Origin: Chloroflexota bacterium
GTDB taxonomy: Bacteria; Chloroflexota; Limnocylindria; Limnocylindrales; CSP1-4
Reading direction: 5' to 3'
DNA length: 38,749 bases
NCBI GenBank assembly: GCA_021786265.1
Contig: JAJYNP010000133.1
Coordinates: 1-38,749 of the forward strand
Below the pieces are notes generated by a model. The model was not told the DNA's origin. It did no database searches and worked only from the letters and a program-made list of their open reading frames with translations. Each line of letters opens with the position of its first letter. Positions within the stretch are counted from its first letter, which is position 1. Positions 9,901 to 17,157 of this stretch are shown here, piece by piece. Position numbers and translations under genes: made by a program.

Positions 9901-12648
9901 CTCCTCGACGTCGACCTCGTGATCCTCAACGAGCATGGGGCCACCTACGCCCAGGACCTCCAGGATTCGCTCGAGACGCTCGTGCGAATGAGCCAGTCCA
10001 CCCTCGTCCAGGAGGGCCATCCGAGCCACGGCGGGGTGTACATCCTGCGTGGGGATCAGCTCTCCACGGAAGACCGCACGCTCCTCCAGGCAGCCGCCCG
10101 GGCCGTCCTGCTGAGCCGCCGGGGCAGTCTCGCCGACCAGGTCATTCGCCTGGAGCGTCCCGAGAGGCTCGCTCCGCCCGCAGCGCCGCCCGCCCCGAGG
10201 CAGACCTCGAGCGAGGCGCCCGCGCCGCGTACGGAGCTGGAGTTCTTCAACGGGCTCGGCGGCTTTGCCGATGGCGGGCGCGAGTACGTCGTCATCATCG
10301 GCCCGGGACAATCCACCCCGGCGCCGTGGTTGAACGTGATCGCCAATGCGTCGTTCGGGTTCCAGGTCTCCGAGTCCGGGTCGGGCTACACCTGGTCCGG
10401 GAACAGTCACGAGAACCAGCTCACTCCATGGTCCAACGACCCCGTCAGCGACCCGGTCAGCGAGGCGATTTACGTCCGTGATGACGACAGCGGCGAGCTA
10501 TGGGGTCCGACGGCCCAGCCGATCCGCTGCGAAGAATCGACCTACGTCGCCCATCACGGTGCCGGGTACAGTCGCTTCGAGCACCTGCACGACGGGATCG
10601 AGCTCGACCTGGTCCAGTTCGTCCCGCTCGACGACCCGCTGAAAGTCTCGGTGCTGACCGTCGAGAACCGCTCCGGGCGCTCCAGGCGCCTCTCCGTGAC
10701 CGCCTACGCCGAATGGGCCCTGGGGACGTCGCGCGGGGCCAGCGCCCCCGGGATCATCACGGCGTTGGAGCCAGAGACCCAGGCGCTCCTCGTGCGCAAC
10801 CCGTGGAATGCCGACTTCGGCGGCCGGGTCGCCTTCCTCGACCTCGGCGGGCGGCAGACGGAATGGACGGCCGACCGCACCGAATTCCTCGGTCGCAATG
10901 GTGGTCCGGACCGGCCCGCCGGCCTGGACCGCGGACATCGGCTGCAGGGAACCGCCGGGGCCGGGATGGATCCGTGCGCCGCCCTGCAGACCAGCTTCGA
11001 GCTCGCCAACGGAGCGCGCACCCAGGTGCTCGTGCTGCTGGGCGAGGCGGACGGGGCCACGGCGGCGACCGACCTGATCCGGCGCGCCCGAACGGCCGAC
11101 CACACGGCGAAGCTGCGCGGCGTGGCGAGCTACTGGGACGATACCCAGGGCACCGTCCAGGTCCTGACACCCGACCGCTCCATGGACATCATGCTCAACC
11201 GCTGGCTCGTCTATCAGACGCTTGCGTGCCGGCTGTGGGCGAGGACGGCGTTCTACCAGGCAGGCGGCGCCTACGGGTTCCGCGACCAGCTCCAGGACGT
11301 CATCGCCCTGGTGACCCCGAGGCGCGAGCTCGCCAGGGAACATCTCCTGAGGGCCGCGGCACATCAGTTCGCCGAGGGGGACGTCCTGCACTGGTGGCAT
11401 CCGCCGTCGGGCCGGGGCGTCCGAACCCGGATCTCGGATGATCGCCTCTGGCTGCCGTACGCGGTCGGTCGTTACCTCGCGGTCACCGGCGACTCGGCGA
11501 TCCTCGACGAGACCGTCCCCTACCTCGACGGACCGGCGCTGCAGCCGGACCAGACAGACGCCTACTTCCAGCCGGAACGCTCAGCTGGGTCGGCTTCGCT
11601 GTTCGACCACTGTGCGACCGCCATCGACCGGAGCCTCGCGGTCGGCGCACACGGGCTGCCGCTCATCGGGTCGGGTGACTGGAACGACGGCATGAACCGG
11701 GTGGGTCACGAAGGCCGGGGCGAGAGCGTCTGGCTCGGCTGGTTTCTCCACACGGTCATGGCCGCCTTTGCGCCAATCGCGGAGGCCCGCGGTGAGCGTC
11801 CTCGCGCAGAGCGCTGGCGTGCCCACATGAAGGCGCTCCGGCGGGCGCTCGAGCGCCATGGCTGGGACGGCGACTGGTACCGCCGAGCCTTCTTCGACGA
11901 TGGCACGCCGCTCGGCTCCGCCATGAACGCCGAGTGCCGGATCGACTCGATCGCCCAATCGTGGAGCGTCCTGTCGGGAGCCGCCAATCCTCCCCACGCG
12001 GAGCGGGCGATGGCCGCCGTGGAGGAGTACCTCGTCCGACGCGGTGACGGTCTCGTCCTGCTGTTCACACCGCCGTTCGACCAGTCCGACGTCGATCCGG
12101 GCTACGTCAAGGGCTATCTGCCGGGCATCCGGGAGAACGGCGGCCAGTACACCCACGGGGCCATCTGGTCGGTCCTCGCCTTCGCGGCGCTGGGCGACGG
12201 CGACAAGGCGGGCGAGCTGTTCTCCATTCTGAACCCCATCAACCATGCCAGCACCCGAGCCGGAGTCCATCGCTACAAGGTGGAGCCCTACGTCATGCCG
12301 GCCGACGTCTACACCGAACCGCCGCACGTCGGCCGCGGCGGTTGGACCTGGTACACCGGGTCTGCGGGCTGGATGTACCAGGCCGGCCTCGAGTGGATCC
12401 TGGGGTTCCGTTTGCGTGGAACGACGCTTCTGCTCGATCCCTGCATTCCCCGGGCCTGGCCGGGCTACCGGATCGACTTCCGCTATCACTCCGCGAGATA
12501 TCGAATCGTCGTGGAGAACCCGCAGGGGGTCAGTCACGGGGTGGCCTCTTCGGAGCTCGACGGACAGGTGTTGACCGGCGGCGGCACGATCCCACTCGTC
12601 GACGACGGCGCCACGCACCGGGTCCGGGTCGTCCTCGGCCAGACGTGA
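3979..12648 (+). CDS. ndvB: Cyclic beta-1,2-glucan synthase, NdvB/Cgs type (GT84 + GH94)
   Basis: About 2,890 aa, the usual size of NdvB/Cgs, a membrane enzyme that builds linear beta-1,2-glucan from UDP-glucose on itself, then cyclises and trims it. The N-terminal module includes SGYYRELPKIAEGHLQGYPR. Hydrophobic segments lie near 5240-5430, 6475-6615, 6650-6760 and 6860-7000. Between them is the glycosyltransferase core with DAD at 5893-5901 and QHRW (QxxRW) at 6334-6345. A glucoamylase-like module follows (DFSFLFDPTRKLFSVGFRVWD, about 7920). Two carbohydrate-phosphorylase-type repeats come next, then GDWNDG at 11674-11691 holding the GH94 general acid. GTG at 3967, 3973 or 3979 can each start the protein and none has a clear ribosome site; I chose the last because family similarity begins just after it. 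The product could be periplasmic-type, capsular or storage glucan. A variant product is possible. Confidence 0.9.
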   Translation: MRSIQGLRDRPPRIRRPDVSQDELEEPILAELFSVERLEEHAQSLAAAQAVTGEPGRGRAIRPRVAENGRVLLESYRALARAIKEERSITPAAEWLVDNFHIVDEQLREIRDDLPSGYYRELPKIAEGHLQGYPRVFGLAWAYVAHTDSRFDPDSLRRFVRAYQRVEPLTIGELWAIAISLRIILVENLRRLAEQIVRGRAARQKADELADRLLGLDSENPQVAPASLRRLLGTVLPRAGRVQLFQRLRDQDPAVTPALGWLEELLAAQGTTAEELVRLEHQRQASMNVTVRNVITSMRLLSWFDWAQFVESVSLADEVLRARSSFGDMDFATRDRYRHAVEELARGSGRTEVEVAREATAMADAAPPDDDIDSSLAARRRDPGYYLVSDGRFAFERALHVRVPLAVRLRRAYVRGATSGYLGTFALFTALILAVPLLLSGNGGAADAGILVVAILALAPASDLAIALVNRAVTSVLGPRTLPRLDLDDGVPSRLRTLVVVPTLLTSKADVEAQVGDLEVHYLGNREGDLRFALLSDWLDAPTEHVPGDDDLLAAAAAAIDRLNERHGEAPGGGARFLLFHRKRTWNEAEGCWMGWERKRGKLDELNALLRGSTTTGILTTGRPASTPPADVRYVVTLDADTRLPRGAVGRLVGTIAHPLNQPSFDSRVGRVTQGYGVLQPRITSTLPAEHEASIFQRIFSGSAGIDPYASAVSDVYQDLFREGSFTGKGIYDLDAFGAAMAGRVPENALLSHDLFEGVFARAGLVTDVELFDESPSNYLVSAARQHRWARGDWQLLPWILSRAHDAAGQRSRSSIPGIARWKMVDNLRRTVSAPLTLATLVAAWTLPSIPAGLWTAFVLAAVIVPAALPVMAGLLPRRRGISKRSHLRAIGADVVLAAAQAGLGLTLLAHQAWLMLDAILRTLARLYVTRRNLLEWTTDAQARASRDVDLDLAGFYRQMAGGVAITLVTAILVLAVKPGEGWIAAPFVVLWLLSPLVARWVSLPPPESAAEQLSAADVGALRRTARRTWRFFETFVGPEDHGLPPDNFQDDPAPVVAHRTSPTNIGLYLLAIVTARDFGWIGTLEMAERLETTLATIGSLERFRGHLYNWYDTRDLHRLEPAYVSSVDSGNLAGHLLALSNACRQMIDQPLPVAAALAGIDDVIALTREAASAIGDDRRSQTITRRHLDEALEPPAGASAVVPGTPEAWAVRLGELSAYARTLSDVAAAFTAERGEGAESDLVTWAEATRLAVSSHVRDLALLQAPPGVTAFPTIAELSDAPVPETGDGSPASAMLVRRLRAIADQAQQRFREMDFSFLFDPTRKLFSVGFRVWDGSLDPSCYDLLASEARLASFLAIAKGDVATDHWFRLGRALTPVGRGSALISWSGSMFEYLMPALVMRAPARSLLDHTYRLVVARQMSYAAERGVPWGISESAFNARDLERTYQYSSFGVPGLGLKRGLGEDVVVAPYATALGAMIRPEAAARNFARLSGAGAGGRYGFREALDYTARRLPEGASVVIVKSYMAHHQGMALVALGNVLNDRVMVERFHADPIIEATELLLQERIPRDVLVARPRAEEVKSAADVRDLVPPVLRRFASPYDAIPRTHVLSNGRYAVMVTAAGSGYSRWRNVAVTRWREDVTRDSWGSYLFLRDVHTGAVWSAGHQPSGVEADSYEVTYAEDRAEFSRRDGSIATGWTIVVSAEHDAEIRRVSVTNLGSHVREIELTSYAEIALAPQAADVAHPAFQNLFVQTEFAPDIGALLATRRPRSGDEHPIWAAHVAAVEEESGGVIQYETDRARFLGRGRSARSPVSIMDGRPLSNTAGAVLDPIFSLRCRVRLAPGATAHAIFSTVVADSREHVRDLADKYREAATFERATTLAWTQAQVQLHHLGIEADEAALFQRLGNRILYSDPSLRPSPGLLARNERGAPGLWAHGISGDVPIVMVRIDEAEDLDIVRQLLRAHEYWRLKLLDVDLVILNEHGATYAQDLQDSLETLVRMSQSTLVQEGHPSHGGVYILRGDQLSTEDRTLLQAAARAVLLSRRGSLADQVIRLERPERLAPPAAPPAPRQTSSEAPAPRTELEFFNGLGGFADGGREYVVIIGPGQSTPAPWLNVIANASFGFQVSESGSGYTWSGNSHENQLTPWSNDPVSDPVSEAIYVRDDDSGELWGPTAQPIRCEESTYVAHHGAGYSRFEHLHDGIELDLVQFVPLDDPLKVSVLTVENRSGRSRRLSVTAYAEWALGTSRGASAPGIITALEPETQALLVRNPWNADFGGRVAFLDLGGRQTEWTADRTEFLGRNGGPDRPAGLDRGHRLQGTAGAGMDPCAALQTSFELANGARTQVLVLLGEADGATAATDLIRRARTADHTAKLRGVASYWDDTQGTVQVLTPDRSMDIMLNRWLVYQTLACRLWARTAFYQAGGAYGFRDQLQDVIALVTPRRELAREHLLRAAAHQFAEGDVLHWWHPPSGRGVRTRISDDRLWLPYAVGRYLAVTGDSAILDETVPYLDGPALQPDQTDAYFQPERSAGSASLFDHCATAIDRSLAVGAHGLPLIGSGDWNDGMNRVGHEGRGESVWLGWFLHTVMAAFAPIAEARGERPRAERWRAHMKALRRALERHGWDGDWYRRAFFDDGTPLGSAMNAECRIDSIAQSWSVLSGAANPPHAERAMAAVEEYLVRRGDGLVLLFTPPFDQSDVDPGYVKGYLPGIRENGGQYTHGAIWSVLAFAALGDGDKAGELFSILNPINHASTRAGVHRYKVEPYVMPADVYTEPPHVGRGGWTWYTGSAGWMYQAGLEWILGFRLRGTTLLLDPCIPRAWPGYRIDFRYHSARYRIVVENPQGVSHGVASSELDGQVLTGGGTIPLVDDGATHRVRVVLGQT

Positions 12649-12822
12649 TTCACAGATAGATTGTTGACAGGCGAGAGCTCCCGTTCAGCCAGCAGGACGG
12701 CGCTTCGCTTCGCGACGACGGTTCATCCACCGCGAGCCGCCCAGAAGCGCGACGAGGGGCTCGCGATCTCGCTGATCTCGACCGAACCCGCCGAGGTCCT
12801 CTCGCTCTGAGCCGACCGCCGG

Positions 12823-13596
12823 TCAGCCGACAGGCGCAGCCTCGGGCGGCGGCGTGCGGGAGGACGCCAGCCCGACCTCCGCGAAGACGAGCCCGGCGAT
12901 CGCCGCGTCGCGCACGGCGCAGCCCGCGGGGTCGTTGTTGAAGTAGGCGAATCGGTCGGCCTCGAGCGGCCAGTCTCCGGCGAGCCGTCGGGCCCAGGCC
13001 GTGATCTCCTCGCGCCGGTAGCACGGCCGGGGCCCGCCGAGGCCCTCGTGGAAACGCAGGTACGTCCAATCCGCGGTCCGCCACAGCGGCGTGACCGGGC
13101 CGCGCCGGTCTGCCAGGCAGAGCGCCGCGCCGTGACGCTCGAGGACGGCGCGCACCTCGTCGACGAACCACGACGCGTGGCGGGGCTCGACGGCCACGCG
13201 CGTCCCCGATGGAAACGCTTCGAGCGTCGCGTCGAGCGCCGCGGTGTCGAGCTCGAAGGACGGCGGCAGCTGGACCAGCACCGGGCCGAGGTGCGTGCCG
13301 AGCCCGGTCGCCGCCTCCATGAAGCGCTCGATCGGCTCGCGCGGTTCCTTCAGCCGGCGGATGTGGGTCAGGTACCGGCTCAGCTTCACCGCGAAGACGA
13401 AGTCCGGCGGCGTGCGCGCAGCCCAGCTCTCAAACGTGGCACGCGGCGGCAGGCGGTAGAAGCTCGCGTTGATCTCGACGGTCGCGAAGTCGGCGGCGTA
13501 GTGCTCGAGCCAGCGCGCCGGCGCGAGCTGGCGTGGGTAGTAGCGGCCCCGCCAGTGCTGGTACTGCCACCCGGACGTCCCGACGAAGATCGGCAT
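12823..13596 (-). CDS. DUF72 (YecE-like) TIM-barrel protein
   Basis: 257 aa, the usual length for DUF72 (PF01904). Diagnostic motifs in order are VGTSGWQYQHWRGRYYP at the N-terminus, FATVEINASFYRLP, FVFAVKLSRYLTHIRRL, GPVLVQLPPSF, VAVEPRHASWF, YLRFHEG and the near-terminal FAYFNND. The family's biochemical role is not settled. It lies 127 nt downstream of the dehydrogenase gene on the same strand and ends convergent to the glucan synthase gene. Membership in the muropeptide operon is possible by position but has no functional support. The start is the ATG at 13594-13596. Confidence 0.85.
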   Translation of the reverse strand: MPIFVGTSGWQYQHWRGRYYPRQLAPARWLEHYAADFATVEINASFYRLPPRATFESWAARTPPDFVFAVKLSRYLTHIRRLKEPREPIERFMEAATGLGTHLGPVLVQLPPSFELDTAALDATLEAFPSGTRVAVEPRHASWFVDEVRAVLERHGAALCLADRRGPVTPLWRTADWTYLRFHEGLGGPRPCYRREEITAWARRLAGDWPLEADRFAYFNNDPAGCAVRDAAIAGLVFAEVGLASSRTPPPEAAPVG

Positions 13597-13723
13597 CCGC
13601 CGATGCTACGACGCTGCGGCGTCAGTTCTCGGGCGGCAACTTCGCCTCTGGTGCATTCTGCCCGGCGAGTCTCAGCTTCTGCCATGCGGTGCACGAGAGC
13701 GCCGCACTGCGCGTGGTCGGTGC

Positions 13724-15103
13724 TCAGATCGCCTTGCCCGGGTTGAGGATGCCCAGCGGATCGAGCGCGACCTTGACGGCGTGCATCGTGGCCAACGCCA
13801 CGGGATCGAGGCTGGTGGCCAGCGCATGGCGCTTGAGCAACCCCACCCCGTGCTCGCCTGTGATCGTGCCACCCAGGGCGACCGCCGCCGCCATGATCGC
13901 GTCGGCCGCGGTCTCCACGCGTGCCTGCGCTGCCAGGTCGCCGCGCGGAGAGACCAACGTGGGATGGAAGTCGCCATCGCCTGCGTGCCCGAACGTCCCG
14001 ATGAGCACCTGGTGCTCCTCCGCGATGCGTTCCACCGCGGCCAGCAGCTCCGGCACCCGCCGGCGGGGGACGGCGACGTCCTCGAGCAGCGTCACCCCCT
14101 GGCGCTCGAGGGAGGGCAGCGCCTCGCGGCGCGCCGCCATCAGCCACTCGGCCTCGGTTGGGTCGAGCGACGCCAGGAGGTTGCGCGCGCCGGCCACGGC
14201 ACAGGCGGCAGCCATCCGTTCGAGCTCCTGTTGCGCGGCGCCCGGAGCGTCCGACTGGGCGAGCAGCATCGCCGCGGCCTCGGTGTCGAGCCCGAGGTGC
14301 TGCGCCGCCTCGACCGCGCGCAGCGTGGTGCGGTCCATCAGCTCGAGGACTGCAGGCGCCACCCCGCCCGCGGCGATGGCAACCACCGCGCGCCCGGCGG
14401 CTGGCAGCGAGTCGAAGAAGGCCACCAGGGTCGCCGCGGGCCCGGGGGCAGGGCGCAGGCGCAGGGTCGCCTCGGTGATGACCCCGAGCGTTCCCTCCGA
14501 GCCGACGAAGAGCGCGGTCAGATCGTAGCCAGCCGCCTGCTTCACGGTCCGCCCTCCGCTGCGCAGCACGCGCCCATCGGCGAGCACGACCTCCAATCCC
14601 AGCGTCGCGTCGCGCGTGACGCCGTACTTGAGGCAGCGCAGGCCGCCCGCGTTGGTGGCCAGGTTGCCCCCGAGCGAGCTGATCTCGAAGGACGCCGGAT
14701 CCGGGGCGTACATCAGCCCGTGTGCCTCGGCCGCGCGGCGCAAGGTGGCGTTCAAGACGCCGGGTTGGGCGATCGCGACCATGTCGTCGGGGTCGATTTC
14801 GAGAATCCGATCCATGCGCGCCAGCGCGACGACGAACGCACCCTCGGTCGCCGCGGCACCACCGGCCAGGCCGGTGCCGGCCCCGCGCGGCACGATCGGC
14901 ACGCGGTACTCGGACGCGAACCGCAGGATCGCTGCCACCTCGCTCGTCTCGACGGGCAGGGCGGCTCCGCTCGGCCAGCCTGGCTGGACGAGCTCGGCGT
15001 GGTCCCGGCGGTAGGCGTCGAGGCGCTCGCGGTCGGTGATGAGCCGCTCCGCCGGCAGCACGGTCTCGAGGGCCGCGAGGAAGCGATCGGCGGAGCTGGT
15101 CAC
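13724..15103 (-). CDS. FAD-linked D-2-hydroxyacid dehydrogenase, GlcD / D-lactate dehydrogenase type
   Basis: 459 aa, normal for the GlcD/D-lactate dehydrogenase (cytochrome) family: FAD_binding_4 at about residues 40-180 and FAD-oxidase_C at about 215-455. The flavin loop is PRGAGTGLAGGA (residues 72-83). SLGGNLATNAGGLRCLKYG and VGSEGTLGVITEATLRL follow. The C-terminal domain has the His-bearing motifs GHAGDGDFHP and GEHGVGLLKR and ends in DPLGILNPGKAI. These enzymes oxidise D-lactate or glycolate and pass electrons to quinone or cytochrome. It follows the anmK/ABC operon by 66 nt on the same strand. D-lactate is a product of MurQ in this locus, so D-lactate is the favoured substrate by context. 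Start is GTG at 15101-15103. Glycolate remains possible, but no glcE or glcF neighbour is present. Confidence 0.85.
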   Translation of the reverse strand: MTSSADRFLAALETVLPAERLITDRERLDAYRRDHAELVQPGWPSGAALPVETSEVAAILRFASEYRVPIVPRGAGTGLAGGAAATEGAFVVALARMDRILEIDPDDMVAIAQPGVLNATLRRAAEAHGLMYAPDPASFEISSLGGNLATNAGGLRCLKYGVTRDATLGLEVVLADGRVLRSGGRTVKQAAGYDLTALFVGSEGTLGVITEATLRLRPAPGPAATLVAFFDSLPAAGRAVVAIAAGGVAPAVLELMDRTTLRAVEAAQHLGLDTEAAAMLLAQSDAPGAAQQELERMAAACAVAGARNLLASLDPTEAEWLMAARREALPSLERQGVTLLEDVAVPRRRVPELLAAVERIAEEHQVLIGTFGHAGDGDFHPTLVSPRGDLAAQARVETAADAIMAAAVALGGTITGEHGVGLLKRHALATSLDPVALATMHAVKVALDPLGILNPGKAI

Positions 15104-15169
15104 GCGGTCCTGCCTCGCTCAGACGCTCGCGGCCGCCCTTCACGCGCCGCGCGATCATCGGCAGCGTCA

Positions 15170-16192
15170 TCATGTCGTGCCTGGCACGCCATCCCAAGCC
15201 AGTGAGCCATCGACGTCGCGTCCCGCAGCCACGCGTGCTGCAACGTGGCAGGCGACGCGGTGCCCGGCCTCGAGCGCCAGCAAGTCGGGAGCGACCTCGC
15301 GACAGATCTGCTCGACGAGTGGGCAACGGGGGTGATAGGGACATCCCGACTCGGGTTCTGCGACCAGAGCGAGGGGTTCAAGCTCGTGGGACAGACGCCG
15401 ACGGGCCTCGGCCTGGGGGTCGGGGACGGGCACCGCGGCCGCGAGCGCCCGCGTGTACGGGTGGAGGGGCGAGTCGAGCACGCGGTCGAACGGCCCGGCC
15501 TCGACGACACGTCCCAGGTACATCACGTAGATGTCGAAGGCGATGTGCCGCACCATGCTGAGGTCGTGGCTGATGAAGACGTACGAAAGGTTGAGCTCCT
15601 GCTGCAGGCGGACGAGCAGGTTCATGGTTTCCGCCCGGACGGACACGTCCAGCGCGGATGTCGGCTCGTCGAGCACCAGGATCCCTGGCTCGACCGCGAG
15701 GGCGCGCGCAATCGCCACGCGCTGCGCCTGCCCGCCGGACAGTTCGTGCGGGTACCGCCCCGTGAAGCGCCGTCCGAGCGCCACCATCTCGAGCAGCTCC
15801 CCGATCCGCGCGTCGCGTGTCGCGGCATCGCCGGCCAGGTGGTGCACCCGCAGGACCTCTCCGAGCGCTTCTTCGACGGTGAGGCGTGGATCGAGCGAGG
15901 AGAACGGATCCTGGAAGACGAGCTGGATCTGCCTGGCACGCGTGGACCCGCGCTTCGCCCCGCCGACGACCGGCGCGCCACCGATCTCGATCGTCCCAGA
16001 GGTGGGGGCCTCAAGCCCGGTGAGGAGACGGGCGAGCGTGGATTTGCCACAACCGCTCTCGCCGACGATCCCGGCCGTGCCACCGGATGGAAGCTCGAGC
16101 GACACGCCGCGCACGGCCCGAACCGGTGGCCGCCCGCGTCCGTGCGGATACTCCTTCGTCAGCTCGACCGCGCGCAGCGCTAGCTGGCCCAT
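15170..16192 (-). CDS. dppF: Dipeptide/oligopeptide ABC transporter ATPase, DppF/OppF type
   Basis: 340 aa ATPase of the peptide/nickel class. Walker A is GESGCGKST at residues 44-52, the signature is LSGGQAQRVAIARAL, and Walker B is ILVLDEPTSALD. The oligo_HPY extension typical of Opp/Dpp ATPases follows, with the Cys-rich segment CPYHPRCPLVEQIC and a final ACHV. Together with the DppD-type gene it would form the ATPase pair that powers the DppBC channel. Its ATG at 16190-16192 lies inside the end of the dppD-type gene (13-nt overlap), so translation is probably coupled. The partner anmK suggests the cargo is a muropeptide or amino-sugar peptide rather than general dipeptides; this is inference. 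Confidence 0.88.
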   Translation of the reverse strand: MGQLALRAVELTKEYPHGRGRPPVRAVRGVSLELPSGGTAGIVGESGCGKSTLARLLTGLEAPTSGTIEIGGAPVVGGAKRGSTRARQIQLVFQDPFSSLDPRLTVEEALGEVLRVHHLAGDAATRDARIGELLEMVALGRRFTGRYPHELSGGQAQRVAIARALAVEPGILVLDEPTSALDVSVRAETMNLLVRLQQELNLSYVFISHDLSMVRHIAFDIYVMYLGRVVEAGPFDRVLDSPLHPYTRALAAAVPVPDPQAEARRRLSHELEPLALVAEPESGCPYHPRCPLVEQICREVAPDLLALEAGHRVACHVAARVAAGRDVDGSLAWDGVPGTT

Positions 16193-17157
16193 TCGTCCGG
16201 CCTCTTCCAGCAGGCGGCGGTTCGATCGGGGACACGCTCGAGGAGTCGAGGCTCCTCGGTGGCGCAGTGTTCATCGGCGGACGGACAGCGCACCCGGAAG
16301 GGGCACCCGCCCGGCAGGCGCGCGGGATCCGGCGGCGTGCCGCCGATCTGACGGAGAGCTCCCCGGTGTTCGGTTGCGGGGCCGGGGAGCGACGCCAGGA
16401 GGGCCGCCGTGTAGGGGTGCTCAGGGCGCGCGAAGAGATCGGCAGTTGGTGCCTGCTCGACGACACGCCCCGCGTACATGACCGCGACGCGGTCCACCAG
16501 GCGTGCGACCACCCCAAGGTCGTGGGTGACCCAGATGACGGCCATGCGGCGTCTCGCCTGCAGATCGCCGACGAGCCGGAGGATCTGTTCCTGGATCGTC
16601 ACATCGAGCGCGGTGGTCGGCTCGTCCGCGATCAGCACGCGCGGCGACGTCGTCAGCGCCATCGCGATCATCACGCGCTGCAGCATGCCGCCCGACAGCT
16701 CGTGCGGATACGCGGCCATCACCCGTTCGGGTTCCGGCAGGGCGACCTCGGTGAGCCCCGATAGGGCGAGCCGACGCGCTTCGTCGCGCCCGCGGCCGTG
16801 CGCCGTCAAGGCCTCCACGAGCTGGCTCCCGATCCGCAGCAGCGGGTTCAGCGAGCTCATCGGGTCCTGGTACACCATCGAGATCTGCCCGCCCCGGATC
16901 GCCCGCAAGCCCGGCTCGGCCAGGGTCAGCAGATCCTGCCCGTCGTACGCCACGCTGCCGGAGAGGGCCTCCACGGGCGTCGGCAGCAGTCGCAGCACGG
17001 ACAGCATCGTGAGCGTCTTGCCCGAGCCACTCTCGCCGACCAGCGCGAGCTTCTCTCCCGCCATCACGTCGAGGTCGACGCCCCGCACGATCTCGAGCGC
17101 CCCGCGGGGATCGCGAATGCCAAGGCGAAGGTCCCGGAGCGACAGGATGGGCTCCAT
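16180..17157 (-). CDS. dppD: Dipeptide/oligopeptide ABC transporter ATPase, DppD/OppD type
   Basis: 325 aa from ATG at 17155-17157. Walker A GESGSGKT, signature LSGGMLQRVMIAMAL, Walker B VLIADEPTTALD and a C-terminal oligo_HPY region (GGCPFRVRCPSADEHC) identify a DppD/OppD ATPase. The frame is open farther upstream, but the extra residues have no family similarity and would run into anmK. The chosen ATG overlaps the anmK stop as TGATG, a normal coupling arrangement. It is the fifth gene of the leftward transporter operon. Confidence 0.88.
   Translation of the reverse strand: MEPILSLRDLRLGIRDPRGALEIVRGVDLDVMAGEKLALVGESGSGKTLTMLSVLRLLPTPVEALSGSVAYDGQDLLTLAEPGLRAIRGGQISMVYQDPMSSLNPLLRIGSQLVEALTAHGRGRDEARRLALSGLTEVALPEPERVMAAYPHELSGGMLQRVMIAMALTTSPRVLIADEPTTALDVTIQEQILRLVGDLQARRRMAVIWVTHDLGVVARLVDRVAVMYAGRVVEQAPTADLFARPEHPYTAALLASLPGPATEHRGALRQIGGTPPDPARLPGGCPFRVRCPSADEHCATEEPRLLERVPDRTAACWKRPDEWAS

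Noticed and set aside
12823..13596. DUF72 protein as a muropeptide enzyme
   Set aside because: The position downstream of the operon is suggestive, but the family has no known link to murein and the 127-nt gap weakens the operon case.
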